DNA of 64,000 nt, taken from contig NC_055992.1 of the NCBI RefSeq assembly GCF_018446385.1, positions 16,090,877 to 16,154,876 on the forward strand. The letters are read 5' to 3'. Below the pieces are notes generated by a model that was not told where the DNA came from, ran no database searches, and worked only from the letters and a program-made list of their open reading frames with translations. The position numbers were made by a program, and so were the translations under genes. How positions within the stretch are numbered: the stretch's first letter is position 1; every line of letters starts with the position of its first letter. The DNA comes from Zingiber officinale. Its lineage: Eukaryota; Streptophyta; Magnoliopsida; Zingiberales; Zingiberaceae. This document shows positions 22,940-36,200 of this stretch, piece by piece.

Positions 22940-25351
22940 TGTTGGTTGCTACTCGGAAAACCTAGAGGTTTCACTGTACAAAAAATTTTGTACAAAGGTC
23001 TGAACCTTTTCCTAGCTACCATGTGTTCTTTTAAATTAAATTTTGGATCGCCTGCGGAACTTAACACGTTTGATCCAAAACTTAATCTATTCGTTCTTTT
23101 AGGTTTTGACTTGGGTCTCCTGCGGAACTTAACACGTTCGACCCAAATCGCCTTAAGTTATTAATTCCATTAAATATTAATTTCCATAATTGGTTCCCAG
23201 TACTGACATGGCGAGGCACATGGCCTTCTTGGATATGGGAGCAACCACCACCGACTAGACAAAACCTTTTATAGAAAGTTAATATTTAATTTCCTAAAAT
23301 AACTTTAGGTTAACCGAAAAGAACAATCAAATCATAAGTAAAAATAAAACAAAAGAACACAACATCGAAAAAACATATTCGAAATACTAGAACATAAGCC
23401 TCTTGTATTTGGTATTATTTCCATAAATAACTAGTATGATGCGGAAAAGGAAAAACTACTAGTTATACCTTCTAGAAAGACCTCTTGATCTTCTATCGTA
23501 TTCCTCTTCTAACCTCGGATGTTGTGTGGGCAACGATCTTCCGAGATGAGAAACCACCAACCACCTTCTTCTCCTCCTAGCTAGGTTCGGCCACAAAGAA
23601 AGAAGCTTCACCAAGGAAGAAAATCAAAACACTAACCAAGCTCCAAGAGATGCTCGCTTCCTCTCCTTCTTCTTCTTCTTCTCCAAGTAGTATCCGGTCA
23701 CCACAAGAGCTCCAAGGAAAGAGACGGGTTCGGCCACCACAAGAGGAAGAGAGGGAAAGGATGGCCGGCCACACCAAGGAACAAAAGAGGGAGAGAAATA
23801 ATAGAGGTTGTCTCTCATGAAGGCACTCTCACCCCTTCTTTTATATTCCTTGGCCTAGGCAAATTAGGAAATTTAATTACAATAAAATTTCCTTAATTTC
23901 CTTGACATGATTTAATTGAGAAAAATAAAATAAAATTTCCCCAATTAAACTCAAGTGGCCGGCCACATCATGAAGAACAAATTGGACAAGTTTCAATCAA
24001 CAATTAAAACTTCCTAATTTGTTTCCGGAAATTTTAAAATTAAAATTTCTCTTCAAAAATCTCTTCATGGTTGATAAAAATAAATTTCCATAATTTTATT
24101 TTTACAACACGTGAATAATTTTTAAAGAGAAAATAAAATATCTCACCAATCTACAAATAAGGAAAGAGATCAAATCTCTTTCTTTAATCTTTTGTAAATC
24201 TTTTACAAGAGAGATATTTTAATTTCAATTCTCTTTAATAAATTATTTCTTCCACATAATAAAAATTAAAATTAAAATTCTTTTTTAATTTAATTTGGCC
24301 GGCCCCCACTAGCTTGGGTTCAAGCTAGGGCCGGCCACCCAATCTTATACTTAGGCCGGCCCTAGCTTGGTTCCCAAGCTAGCTTGGCCGACCCCCTATT
24401 GGTGGGTATAGAAGGTGGGTATAGGTGGGTATAGTACTCTATAAATAAGAGGCTACGATAGGGACCGAGTGGAGGAATTGGTTTTGGTCTCCCGATAAAA
24501 TTAAGCATCCCGTGTTCGCCCCGAACACACAACTTAATTTTATCAATAATAATTCATTCCACTAGAGAACTATTATTGAACTACCGCACCAATCCCAAAT
24601 TACATTTTTTGGGCTCCTTCTTATTATGAGTGTGTTAATCTCCCTGTGTTTAAGATATCTAATGTCCACTAATTAAGTGAGTTACTGACAACTCATTTAA
24701 TTAATATCTAAGTCCAAGAGTAGTACCACTCAACCTTATTGTCATGTCGAACTAAGTCCACCTGTAGGGTTTAACATGACAATCCTTATGAGCTCCTCTT
24801 GGGGACATTATCAACCTAGTATCTCTAGGACACAGTTTCCTTCTATAATCAACAACACACACTATAAGTGATATCATTTCCCAACTTATCGGGCTTATTG
24901 ATTCATCGAACTAAATCTCACCCATTGATAAATTAAAGAAATAAATATCAAATATATGTGCTTGTTATTATATTAGGATTAAGAGCGCACACTTCCATAA
25001 TAACCGAGGTCTTTGTTTATTTATAAAGTCAGTATAAAAGAAACGACCTCAAATGGTCCTACTCAATACACTCTAAGTGTAATAGTGTAATTATACAGTC
25101 AAGATAAACTGATACCTAATTACACTACGACCTTCTAATGGTTTGTTCTTTTCCATTTTGGTCGTGAGCTACTGTTTATAATTTATAAGGTACTGATAAC
25201 ATCATCTTCTGCATGTGACACCACATACTATGTTATATATAGTATAAATTAATTGAACAACTACAACTAAATGTAGACAATTTGACCAAATGTGATTCTT
25301 TATTCATAATGAATGTTTACAAAGCTTAGGCTTTCAGTATACACTCCAACA
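22940..25351 (-). repeat. 3' LTR of the Angela-like element
   Basis: 2412 bp; pairs with 30439-32846 and with the solo LTR at 1825-7641. It carries a module of about 55 bp, near 23206-23265, also found in Sirevirus sequence at 16150-16205. The LTR shows no gene. Confidence 0.93.
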
Positions 25352-25372
25352 ATCTCCCACTTATACTAATGA

Positions 25373-28300
25373 CTAAGCTGCCATATCTTCTACCATACAT
25401 CTGATTCCCATTTCCTCCACATGCCGATCGAAAGCTTTCGCCGGAAGGGCCTTAGTGAAAGGATCTGCCAGGTTATCCGCTGATGCAATCTTGGCGATGA
25501 CAACTTCTCCTCGCTTCACGATATCTCGTATCAGGTGGTACTTGCGCTCTATATGTTTACTTGCCTTATGAGCTCGTGGTTCCTTCGAGTTTGCAACTGC
25601 ACCACTATTATCACAATAAATTGTGATGATTTTGGGCAATCCAGGAATCACATCTAAGTCCATTAGAAAGTTCCTGAGTCATACTGCTTCTTTAGCTGCC
25701 TCAGAGGCTGCTACATACTCTGCTTCCATGGTTGAGTCTGAAACACATTTCTGCTTAACACTCCTCCATGAAATGGCTCCACCTCCTAAAGTAAACACAT
25801 AGCCTGATGTAGACTTACTGTTGTCCCTATCTGATTGGAAATCTGAATCCGTGTAACCCACAGGGAGCAAATCGTCTGCTTGGTAAACTAGCATATAATC
25901 TCTAGTCCTTCTCAAGTACTTTAATATATGCTTTACCGTAGTCCAATGTCCTTGTCCAGGGTTACTCTGATATCTGCTGACCATGCCCACGGCAAAAAAA
26001 ATATCAGGTCTCGTACATAGCATTGCATACATAAGGCTTCCTACAGCTGAGGCATAAGGAACTGCTTTCATGTCTTCTATCTCCTTTGATGTCTTAGGAG
26101 ACATCTCTTTAGATAGAGCTATTCCATGCCTAAAAGGTAAGAAACCTTTCTTGGAATCCTGCATACTAAAACGAGCAAGGATTGTATCTATATATGAAGC
26201 TTGGGACAGACACAACATTCTTTTCTTGCGATCCCTTATCACTTTGATCCCATGAATGTGTGCATACTCTCCTAAGTCCTTCATATCAAATTGTTTGGAC
26301 AACCATACCCTTACGTCTGATAATACTTTGACATTGTTGCCAATTAACAAAATATCATCTACGTATAGTACAAGAAATACCACCACATTTCCGTTACACT
26401 TCTTATATACACAAGACTCATCCGGACTTTGAATAAATCCATATGACTGGATTACTTCATTAAACCGGATGTTCCAAGATCTTGAAGCTTGCTTCAGTCC
26501 ATAAATGGACCGATTGAGCTTACACACTAGATGCTCTTTGCCCTTTTCAATGAACCCTTCTGGTTGCTTCATATGTATGTTTTCTTCAAGACTTTCATTA
26601 AGGAAAGCTGTCTTGACATCCATTTGCCAAATCTCATAATCCATATGAGTAGCAATGGATAAGAGTATCCGGATAGACTTAAGCATGGCTACCGGTGAAA
26701 AGGTTTCCTCATAATCGATTCCCTCTTTCTGAGTGTACCCTTTCGCAACAAGCCTAGCTTTGAAGGTTTCTACCTTCCTGTCTGTCCCTCTTTTCCTTTT
26801 GTAGATCCACTTACATCCAACGGCTTTTACACCATCAGGTGGTTCTACAAGCTCCCAGACCTTATTAGAGTACATAGACTCTATTTCAGAATTCATCGCC
26901 TTTTGCCAAGATGCTGCATCTATATCTTGGAGTGCTTCGTCATATGACCGGGGATCAGGTTCATGTTTACCCGGGATCAAGTTCGAAGACTCTCCCAAAA
27001 ACATGAATCTCTCAGGCTGCCTCACAACCCTCCCACTACGACGAGGCACTGTCTGTGGTTGTGTATCATGTGTGACACGTGTTGCAGTCTCTTGTGGTAC
27101 TTCATCTTATACTGTTGGTACTAAAGTAGACGTGTCCTCTCTTAATTCTTCTAAAATAACTTTACTACTGGGCTTGTGATCCATTATATAGTCTTCTTCT
27201 AAAAACTAGGCATTGATGCTAACAATGACCTTCTGGTCTTTAGGACTATAAAATAAACCACCTTTCGTTCCTTTGGGATATCCTACAAACACGCGAACTT
27301 CTGTACGGGATTCTAACTTATCAGCATCTGGTTTCAGCACATGTGCTGGACTACCCCAAATCCGAATATGTCTTAGACTGGGTTTTCGCCCATTCCACAA
27401 TTCTATGGGAGTAGAAGAAACTGATTTAGAAGGTACTAAGTTCAGAACATACACTGCTGTTTCCAGAGCATATCCCCAAAATGAATTTGGTAATTCTGAA
27501 TAACTCATCATCGATCTAACCATCTCCATAAGAGTCCTATTCCTTCGTTCTGCCACACCATTCTGTTGGGGTGTACCAGGTGCGGACAGTTGGGATTGAA
27601 TCCCGGCCTCTGATAAGTAATTCCTAAACTCTCCTAAGAGGTATTCGCCACCACGATCTGACCGTAGTGTCTTGATACTTTTACCTAGTCGTTTCTCCAC
27701 ATCAGCCTTGTATTCTTTGAACTTATCAAAACACTCGGACTTGTGGCACATTAGGTAAATATATCCATATCTTGAATAATCGTCTATGAAAGAGACAAAA
27801 TATTCAAAACCTCCTCTTACCTGGATAGACATAGGACCACACAAATCAGAGTGAACCAACTCTAACACTTCTTTGGCTCTATACCCCTTGGCCTTGAACG
27901 GCCTCTTGGTCATTTTACCTTCCAAGCAGGATTCACAAGTTGGAAAATTTTCCAACTCTAATGAACCCAAAAGTCTATCGGCTATAAGCCTCTGAATCCT
28001 ACTTAAGTTAATATGACCAAGCCTTAGATGCCAAAGATATGCTTGGTTCATTTCTGAAGGTTCTTTTCTTTTATTTGAGTTAGAAGATGAGTTATAAATT
28101 TCCATGCTTTGCCTTGTGGAAGAAATTGGATTTAAAGTATACAAATTACCAACTAATGTACCAGAACAGATAATCACTTTATTTCTCTTAATAACTACAT
28201 CGTTACTGAAAGAAACTGAATATCCATCTAAAAACAGTTTAGAAACTGAAATTAAATTCTTTTTAAAACTGGGTACATAAAGACAATTTATTAAAACCAA

Positions 28301-29330
28301 ATTCCTATTTCTACTAAAAGATAAGTAGACGTCTCCCACTGCAACAGTTGCCACCTTAGTAGCATTGCCCATGTAGACGGTAATCTCTCCTTCAGATAGT
28401 CGTCGGGTTTCCTGGAACCCCTGCAAGGAATTACAGACATGATCAGTGGCTCCCGTATCTACACACCAGGTGCTGGTAGATAACACCGCTAAACATGTTT
28501 CAACAACTAGAGTATGAGATATACCTTTGTTTTGGTTCCTACGAGGACAGTCCGCCTTCCAATGTCCTGCCTGCTTGCAGATGAAGCACTTGCCCTTCGG
28601 CTTCTTCACTCCAGCTTTAAATCCCGTACTCTGAGATTTATTCACTTTCTTTGCTGAACCAGCTTGTTTCTTCTTCTTCTTTCCTCTCGGTTTAGAAGTA
28701 GAACCATTTTCAGCATAGTGAATTTGAGCATTGTGACGAAATAATCCTTCTGCTGCTTGAAGTTCTGTCAGTAGTTCCGCTAATGAATAAATCCTTTTAT
28801 TCATATTATAGTTCAGGCGAAACTTCTCGGTAGCGTTTGGAGGATCATATCGATCTGGGTTTCCCCATCAATTTCTCCTCCAAGGATTTGTATCTCGTTC
28901 AGATAAGCCATCATCTTTAGGATATGATCCCTTACAGGAGTACCCTCTTGCATGGTGGCTGTCATTATCTTTCTCATGGCTTCTTGCCTAGAAGCCTATC
29001 CTGATGACCAAAGAGTTCCTTGAGATTGTTCATAATATCATAGGCTGTTGGTAAATCTTAATGCTGATGTTGTAATACATTTGACATTGAAGCCAAAATG
29101 TAACACCACGCCATCTCATCTGCTTTTACCCATTTCCTATGATATTCAATCTCCTCTTGGGTAGATTCACCAGTAGGTGCTTCAGGGCACTGCTCAGTCA
29201 GTACAAATTTATAGCTTTCAGCAGTAAGAACAATGTCTAGGTTTCTTTTCCAATCTATGTAATTAGGTCCAGTAAGTCTATTTTGTTGAAGTATGATGGA
29301 CAGTGGGTTGAAAGTCATCCTAAGAATCAC
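25373..29330 (-). pseudogene. Angela-like gag-pol region, broken
   Basis: Domain order gag, protease, integrase, reverse transcriptase, RNase H identifies Ty1/Copia. Key signatures are TPQQNGVAERRNRT (integrase), MDVKTAFLN and YVDDILLIGN (reverse transcriptase) and KHIERKYHLIRD (RNase H end). Not expected to yield full proteins. Confidence 0.9.
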
Positions 29331-30424
29331 AAATAACTTTTGGTCAGAACTCTAAATTTAGAATAATATTGATTCCTCAAACAATACTATTTTAAATTAA
29401 CCAACGCCTCATAACACCGTGAATTTTGTATGCCACGTTAGTGTGGACGTATACAAATTCAACATTTGTAAAAGGAGGGTTTTAACCCATTAATTTTATT
29501 ATCTTGTCAACCTAACTTTTTGACAAATAAAATTAATAGTTGGCATGATTTGGTCACACAAATAATAGCAGTGACTCCGATGGGGAGGATACTATTAGAT
29601 GTGTCTAAGTGTATACCATTACTTGACACTAAGTCCATTAATAAGATTATGCCCTTCCGTTGGGGAAGATCACACGCTCTTAATTAATTTCCTATAGTCA
29701 TCCAATAATGGAAGTTTGTTCTAGTGATCCGTAAACAAGCTCATCCGTTATGGAGGAAGGCACTCAGAGCCAACGCGCAAGCTTGTTTGCATCACTTACA
29801 AACCAGTAATGGAGACCATGGGATTTACTTAAAAATCCCTCTCCCACTTAGTTATTTATAAATGAGGAATTTTAACTATGCTAGCCTACTAAAACTTGTA
29901 AACTAACATGCACACACAGCACAATATAAAAGCAATAAATAGAAAATCTAATTTTCAACTATTATGGCTTTTATCTCTAGTTGTCCTCCGTGTGTTGTCA
30001 TCCCAAGCTGCTGCCATATTTGGCCACCGCCACCGGGTCTAGCTGTCGCATCCATCTTGTTACTAGTTCCGCTGCGCCTCTGGTCCTTAGAAGGTTCCAC
30101 GCTTTGCAAGATTTGATCCGTGACATAAATAGAATTTTACATTTTTGATCCTATATTCCATAAAAGGAATGTACATGTATCTAGATCAAAAATAAAATCC
30201 TAATAAAACTAAATACAGCTCCTGCTGTATTTTAATACAATCATGCACACACATATAAATGCCCTTGACATGTCCAAGGGTCCAATCACACACATAATAA
30301 CTAAAAGCCATAATAGTTGGATCCTGCATCCACAAAGTTAGCACATCCTACTATTAACCTGCCTAAATTATGTATGACATGTGCATAATTAAACTAATAC
30401 CAAATACACAGAGGCAAAACCCTA

Positions 30425-30436
30425 GCTCTGATACCA
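30425..30436 (-). other. Primer-binding site (initiator tRNA-Met)
   Basis: TGGTATCAGAGC on the minus strand, 2 bp inside the 5' LTR edge at 30439. Confidence 0.9.
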
Positions 30437-30438
30437 AT

Positions 30439-32846
30439 TGTTGGTTGCTACTCGGAAAACCTAGAGGTTCCACTGTACAAAAATTTTGTACAAAGGTCTG
30501 AACCTTTTCCTAGCTACCATGTGTTCTTTTAAATTAAATTTTGGATCGCCTACGGAACTTAACACGTTTGATCCAAAACTTAATCTATTCGTTCTTTTAG
30601 GTTTTGACTTGGGTCTCTGGAACTTAACACGTTCGACCCAAATCGCCTTAAGTTATTAATTCCATTAAATATTAATTTCCATAATTGGTTCCCAGTACTG
30701 ACGTGGCGAGGCACATGACCTTCTTGGATATGGGAGCAACCACCACCGACTAGACAAAACCTTTTATAGAAAGCTAATATTTAATTTCCTAAAATAACTT
30801 TAGGTTAACCGAAAAGAACAATCAAATCACAAGTAAAAATAAAACAAAAGAACACAACATCGAAAAAACATATTCGAAATACTAGAACATAAGCCTCTTG
30901 TATTTGGTATTATTTCCATAAATAACTAGTATGATGCGGAAAAGGAAAAACTACTAGTTATACCTTCTAGAAAGACCTCTTGATCTTCTATCGTATTCCT
31001 CTTCTAACCTCGGACGTTGTGTGGGCAACGATCTTCCGAGATGAGAAACCACCAACCACCTTCTTCTCCTCCTAGCTAGGTTCGGCCACAAAGAAAGAAG
31101 CTTCACCAAGGAAGAAAATCAAAACACTAACCAAGCTCCAAGAGATGCTCGCTTCCTCTCCTTCTTCTTCTTCTTCTCCAAGTAGTATCCGGCCACCACA
31201 AGAGCTCCAAGGAAAGAGACGGGTTCGGCCACCACAAGAGGAAGAGAGGGAAAGGATGGCCAGCCACACCAAGGAACAAAAGAGGGAGAGAAATAATAGA
31301 GGTTGTCTCTCATGAAGGCACCCTCACCCCTTCTTTTATATTCCTTGGCCTAGGCAAATTAGGAAATTTAATTACAATAAAATTTCCTTAATTTCCTTGA
31401 CATGATTTAATTGAGAAAAATAAAATAAAATTTCCCCAATTAAACTCAAGTGGCCGGCCACATCATGAAGAACAAATTGGACAAGTTTCAATCAACAATT
31501 AAAACTTCCTAATTTGTTTCCGGAAATTTTAAAATTAAAATTTCTCTTCAAAAATCTCTTCATGGTTGATAAAAATAAATTTCCATAATTTTAATTTTAC
31601 AACATGTGAATAATTTTTAAAGATAAAATAAAATATCTCACCAATCTACAAATAAGGAAAGAGATCAAATCTCTTTCTTTAATCTTTTGTAAATCTTTTA
31701 CAAGAGAGATATTTTATTTTCAATTCTCTTTAATAAATTATTTCTTCCACATAATAAAAATTAAAATTAAAATTCTTTTTTAATTTAATTTGGCCGGCCC
31801 CCACTAGCTTGGGTTCAAGCTAGGGCCGACCACCCAATCTTATACCTAGGCCGGCCCTAGCTTGGTTCCCAAGCTAGCTTGGCCGGCTCCCTATTGGTGG
31901 GTATAGAAGGTGGGTATAGGTGGGTATAATACTCTATAAATAAGAGGCTACGATAGGGACTGAGAGGAGGAATTGGTTTTGGTCTCCCGATAAAATTAAG
32001 CATCCCGTGTTCGCCCCGAACACACAACTTAATTTTGTCAATAATAATTCTTTCCACTAGAGAACTATTATTGAACTACCGCACCAATCCTAAATTACAT
32101 TTTTTGGGCTCCTTCTTATTATGAGTGTGTTAGTCTCCCTGTGTTTAAGATATCTAATGTCCACTAATTAAGTGAGTTACAGACAACTCATTTAATTAAT
32201 ATCTAAGTCCAAGAGTAGTACCACTCAACCTTATTGTCATGTCGAACTAAGTCCACCTACAGGGTTTAACATGACAATCCTTATGAGCTCCTCTTGGGGA
32301 CATTATCAACCTAGTATCTCTAGGACACAGTTTCCTTCTATAATCAACAACACACACTATAAGTGATATCATTTCCCAACTTATCGGGCTTATTGATTCA
32401 TCGAACTAAATCTCACCCACTGATAAATTTAAGAAATAAATATCAAATATATGTACTTGTTATTATATTAGGATTAAGAGCGCACACTTCCATAATAACC
32501 TAGGTCTTTGTTTCTTTATAAAGTCAGTATAAAAGAAACGACCTCAAATGGTCCTACTCAATACACTCTAAGTGTACTAGTGTAATTATACAGTCAAGAT
32601 AAACTGATACCTAATTACACTACGACCTTCTAATGGTTTGTTCCTTTCCATTTTGGTCGTGAGCTACTGTTTATAATTTATAAGGTAATGATAACATCAT
32701 CTTCTGCATGTGACACCACATACTATGTTATCTACAGTATAAATTAATTGAACAACTACAACTAAATGTAGATAATTTGACCAAATGTGATTCTTTATTC
32801 ATAATGAATGTTTACAAAGCTTAGGCTTTCAGTATACACTCCAACA
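30439..32846 (-). repeat. 5' LTR of the Angela-like element
   Basis: 2408 bp, near-identical to 22940-25351, with small indels (a 3-bp one near 30615). Confidence 0.93.
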
Positions 32847-32851
32847 GTTTC

Positions 32852-33148
32852 TTACCTTTATCTTTGTCCTTGTTTTTTAGCTTGGGGCAGTTGTCCTTGA
32901 CGTGCCCTTCTTCGTCGCAGTGGTAGCAGCGGATGGTCTTTTTCTTTCTACCTTGCGGATGGTTAGTGTTTCTAGACTTACAAAGATTCTTGAATCCTCT
33001 TACCATCATTATAATTTTCTCGTCATCGAGAGAAGACTCAGAATCAGGTTTGTCTCTCGATGCTTTGAGGGCGACATTGTTCTTGGGCTCCTTCGTACCT
33101 ATACATCTTGATTCATACACTTCAAATGTAGAAAAAAAATTCTTCTAA
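32852..33148 (-). pseudogene. Sirevirus gag fragment with CCHC knuckle
   Basis: Shows CYHCDEEGHVKDNC and a Lys-rich tail. Together with 22675-22939 it marks the gag gene split by the Angela-like insertion. Confidence 0.8.
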
Positions 33149-33229
33149 TATAATTTTTTCTAAAATTTTCAAAATATAAAAGACATTTACTAGTGATGCC
33201 CATTTTGTATTTCTAGGAAATGAATTGAG

Positions 33230-36200
33230 GGCGTACCTTAGCGAATCTCGGTTATTTACTCCGAGATTTGAGAGCCGGTGATGATTTCCTTAATTCTTGA
33301 GTGCAGATGTGCAACACAAGGTGGTCAAAGGGAGGAGCTTAAGAAGTTGTTGACCCTAGGTTGATCATCCGATCTTCTCATTAGCTTGAGAAGATCGTAG
33401 TAGGGCCATGACAAATCACAAATTAATTTAATTAATTGATTGTGTATATGTGATGCATGATTAAGTAATTAATTAGTGCATAACGATTAGATTAGATCTA
33501 AGTCGTGCACATGATGCACCCTTTCGATTGATTAGATCTATTGAGTATATGATACGCATCATCGTTTAGATTAGATCTAAATCACGTCAACTCTAATGCC
33601 TACAATGCCGTGATATCTATCACTACCTCGATCACATGTGTTGTTGAATCTGCCAAAGCAGAGCAACACATATTATCTTGGTAGGGTACGGAGGGACAAT
33701 CTTGGTCCCGCTTATCAACGCATGAGCGAATACAAACTCAATTAGATTGAGTATTCCTAGTTAACTCGGTTGGATCGAGTACAACTATAAGCATTCTTCC
33801 AATGGTTGGAAAGATAGGACATAAATCACATTTATATTAATTCTTGGGCGTATTAGCCAAAGCTAACTCAAGTTTTAATATAACTGCGGATAATGATCCT
33901 ATAAACAAGAGTTGCATAGAGATGTAATTGATAAATCGTTACCTACCGATCATACTAAATCTTGGGCGTATTAGCCAAAGCTAACTCAAGGGTTAGTATG
34001 ATGTGGATCTTGTCCCACATGAATTATAGAATTCAGTGGGAGCATCATTTAGTTAAAGGCCTAATTAAATGATTTAAAAGAATATAATATTTATTTTCTG
34101 CATTTTTCTGTTGTAGATAACCATGACGTCGAATACGAACTCTTTCTCCCTGCGTTTAGTCCTTGAGAAGGATAAGCTCAACGGAGCAAATTTCCTGGAT
34201 TGGTACAAGAACTTAAGAATAGTTCTCACCAGGAACGTAAACTGTACGTCTGGAGCAGCCCATTCCGGAGGCTCCTCCTGCCAATGCCACGTGAGCAGAT
34301 AAAGATGCTTACAAGAAGCATCAAGATGACGTATTAGATGTGTCCTGTCTAATGCTCGCGACCATGAACTCTGAGCTTTAGGCAATAGAGCACGGGTTGC
34401 TGCTGTTGCTGTAGGGACTTATTTTCTATCTCTGCCCTCTGGGCTTGTATTAGAGTTGGATGATTGTTGTTATGTGCCTGCATTAACTAAGAACATAATT
34501 TCAGTTTCTTGTTTGGACAAGAAAGGTTTCTCTTTTATTATAAAGAACAAATGTTGTTCTGTTTATTTAAAAGATATGTTCTATTGTAGTGCACCTCTGA
34601 TGAACGGACTCTACATTCTAGACCTTGAAAGCCCTATCTATAACATAAATACTAAGAGGTTCAAGTCAAATGACCTGAACCAAGCCTATCTCTGGCACTG
34701 TCGCCTAGGTCATATAAATGACAAGCGCTTATCCCAGCTCCATAAGGATGGTTTGCTTGACTCATCTGCTTTTGAATCTTATGAGACGTGTGAGTCATGT
34801 CTACTAGGCAAGATGATCAAGACTCCCTTTAGTGGGCACAGTGAGAGAGTGACTGACTTGTTAGGTCTTATACATAATGATGTATGTGACCCTTTCAATG
34901 TCGTTGCTAGAGGCGGTTATAAGTACTTCATCACATTTACTGATGACTTCAGTAGATATGGTTATGTGTACTTGATGACACATAAGTCTGAATCCTTTAA
35001 AAAGTTCAAAGAATTCAAGAATGAAGTACAGAACCAGCTTGGCAAGAGTATTAAGATACTTCGATCAGATCGAGGTGGTGAATACCTTAGCCATGAGTTT
35101 CGTGACTACCTAGCTGAGTGTGGGATTCTATCCCAACTCACTCCTCCTGAAACACCATAATGGAATGGTGTATCCGAAAGGAGGAATCATACTCTATTAG
35201 ATATGGTACGATCTATGATGAGTTACACAGATCTTCCGACATACCTTTGGGGCTATGCTCTAGACACGGCAGCTTTTATACTCAACCGAGTTCCATCCAA
35301 GGCCGTGATAAAGACACCATATAGGATATGGACTGGGAGAGATGCCCAGGTGTCTTTCATGAGGATTTGGGGTTGTGAGGCTTACGCTCGACGTCAAGTC
35401 TCAGACAAGTTAGGACCCAAATCTGACAAGTGTTATTTTATTGGATATCCCAAGGAAACTAAGGGATATTACTTCTACATTCCCAGTCAGTACAAGCTAG
35501 TTGTGGCAAAGACTGGGGTCTTTCTAAAAAGGGACTTTGTTTCTAGAAAGACTAGTGGGAGTACGTTCGATCTTGAAGAAGTTCAAGATGTGGACCATAA
35601 CACTGAAGTCTCGATGGAAGTTGAACTGGAACCACAAAGTGTTGTGGATGATGTTGTTCCATAAAGAGTTGAGGAACAACAACCAGTTCAAGTAGACATA
35701 CCTCTTCGCAGGTCTGATAGGGTACGTCGTCAGCCTGAGAGATACTCATTTCTCTTGTCTAACCATGATGACATTGTGTTCATAGAGGATGAGCCTACCA
35801 CCTATCAGGAAGCTGTGATGAGACCAGATTCTGAGAAATGGCTAGAGGCCATGAGATCCGAAATGGAATCCATGTACACCAACCAAGTATGAACTTTGGT
35901 TGATCCACCTGAATGGGTAAAACCCATAGGTTGTAAGTGGGTCTTTAAGAGAAAGACTGACATGGATGGACTTATCTATAAGGGTCACTTGGTAGCTAAA
36001 GGTTTCAAACAGATTCATGGTATTGACTATGATGAAACCTTTTCTCCAGTAGCGATGTTTAAGTCCATTCGGATCATGCTTGCTATTGCAGCTTACCATG
36101 ACTATGAGATATGGCAGATGGATGTCAAAACCACATTTCTGAATGGAAACTTGCTCAAGGATATGTACATGACACAACCTGAGGGTTTTGTAGATCCACA

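Larger units (their letters stand above)
22940..32846 (-). mobile_element. Angela-like Copia retrotransposon with both LTRs, broken
   Basis: Length 9.9 kb, flanked by a perfect 5-bp duplication GTTTC (22935-22939 and 32847-32851). LTRs of about 2.4 kb at each end start TGTTGG and end CCAACA on the plus strand. In minus orientation: primer-binding site complementary to initiator tRNA-Met (30425-30436), gag (about 28.3-29.3 kb) with a CCHC knuckle CFICKQAGHWKADC, protease DTG, integrase with GAG-pre-integrase domain (about 27.2-28.4 kb), reverse transcriptase and RNase H with YVDD (about 25.4-27.1 kb), and polypurine tract (25352-25362). LTRs differ at only a few bases per hundred, so the insertion is fairly recent. 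The coding region has about four or five breaks. Inserted in Sirevirus gag. Confidence 0.93.
14885..33230 (-). mobile_element. Sirevirus (Copia) fossil with two nested insertions
   Basis: In minus orientation: 3' LTR (14885-15510), polypurine tract directly next to it (from 15511), 3' non-coding and gag-tail-like sequence (15.5-16.6 kb), then gag (22675-22939 and 32852-33148). Gag shows a CCHC knuckle (CYHCDEEGHVKDNC) and an acidic Ser-rich region, like the Sirevirus at 53.1-64.0 kb. Most of pol is missing. A CACTA element (16609-22671) and an Angela-like Copia element (22940-32846) are inserted in it. The right limit near 33.2 kb is uncertain and no 5' LTR was found. Old and broken. Confidence 0.75.
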
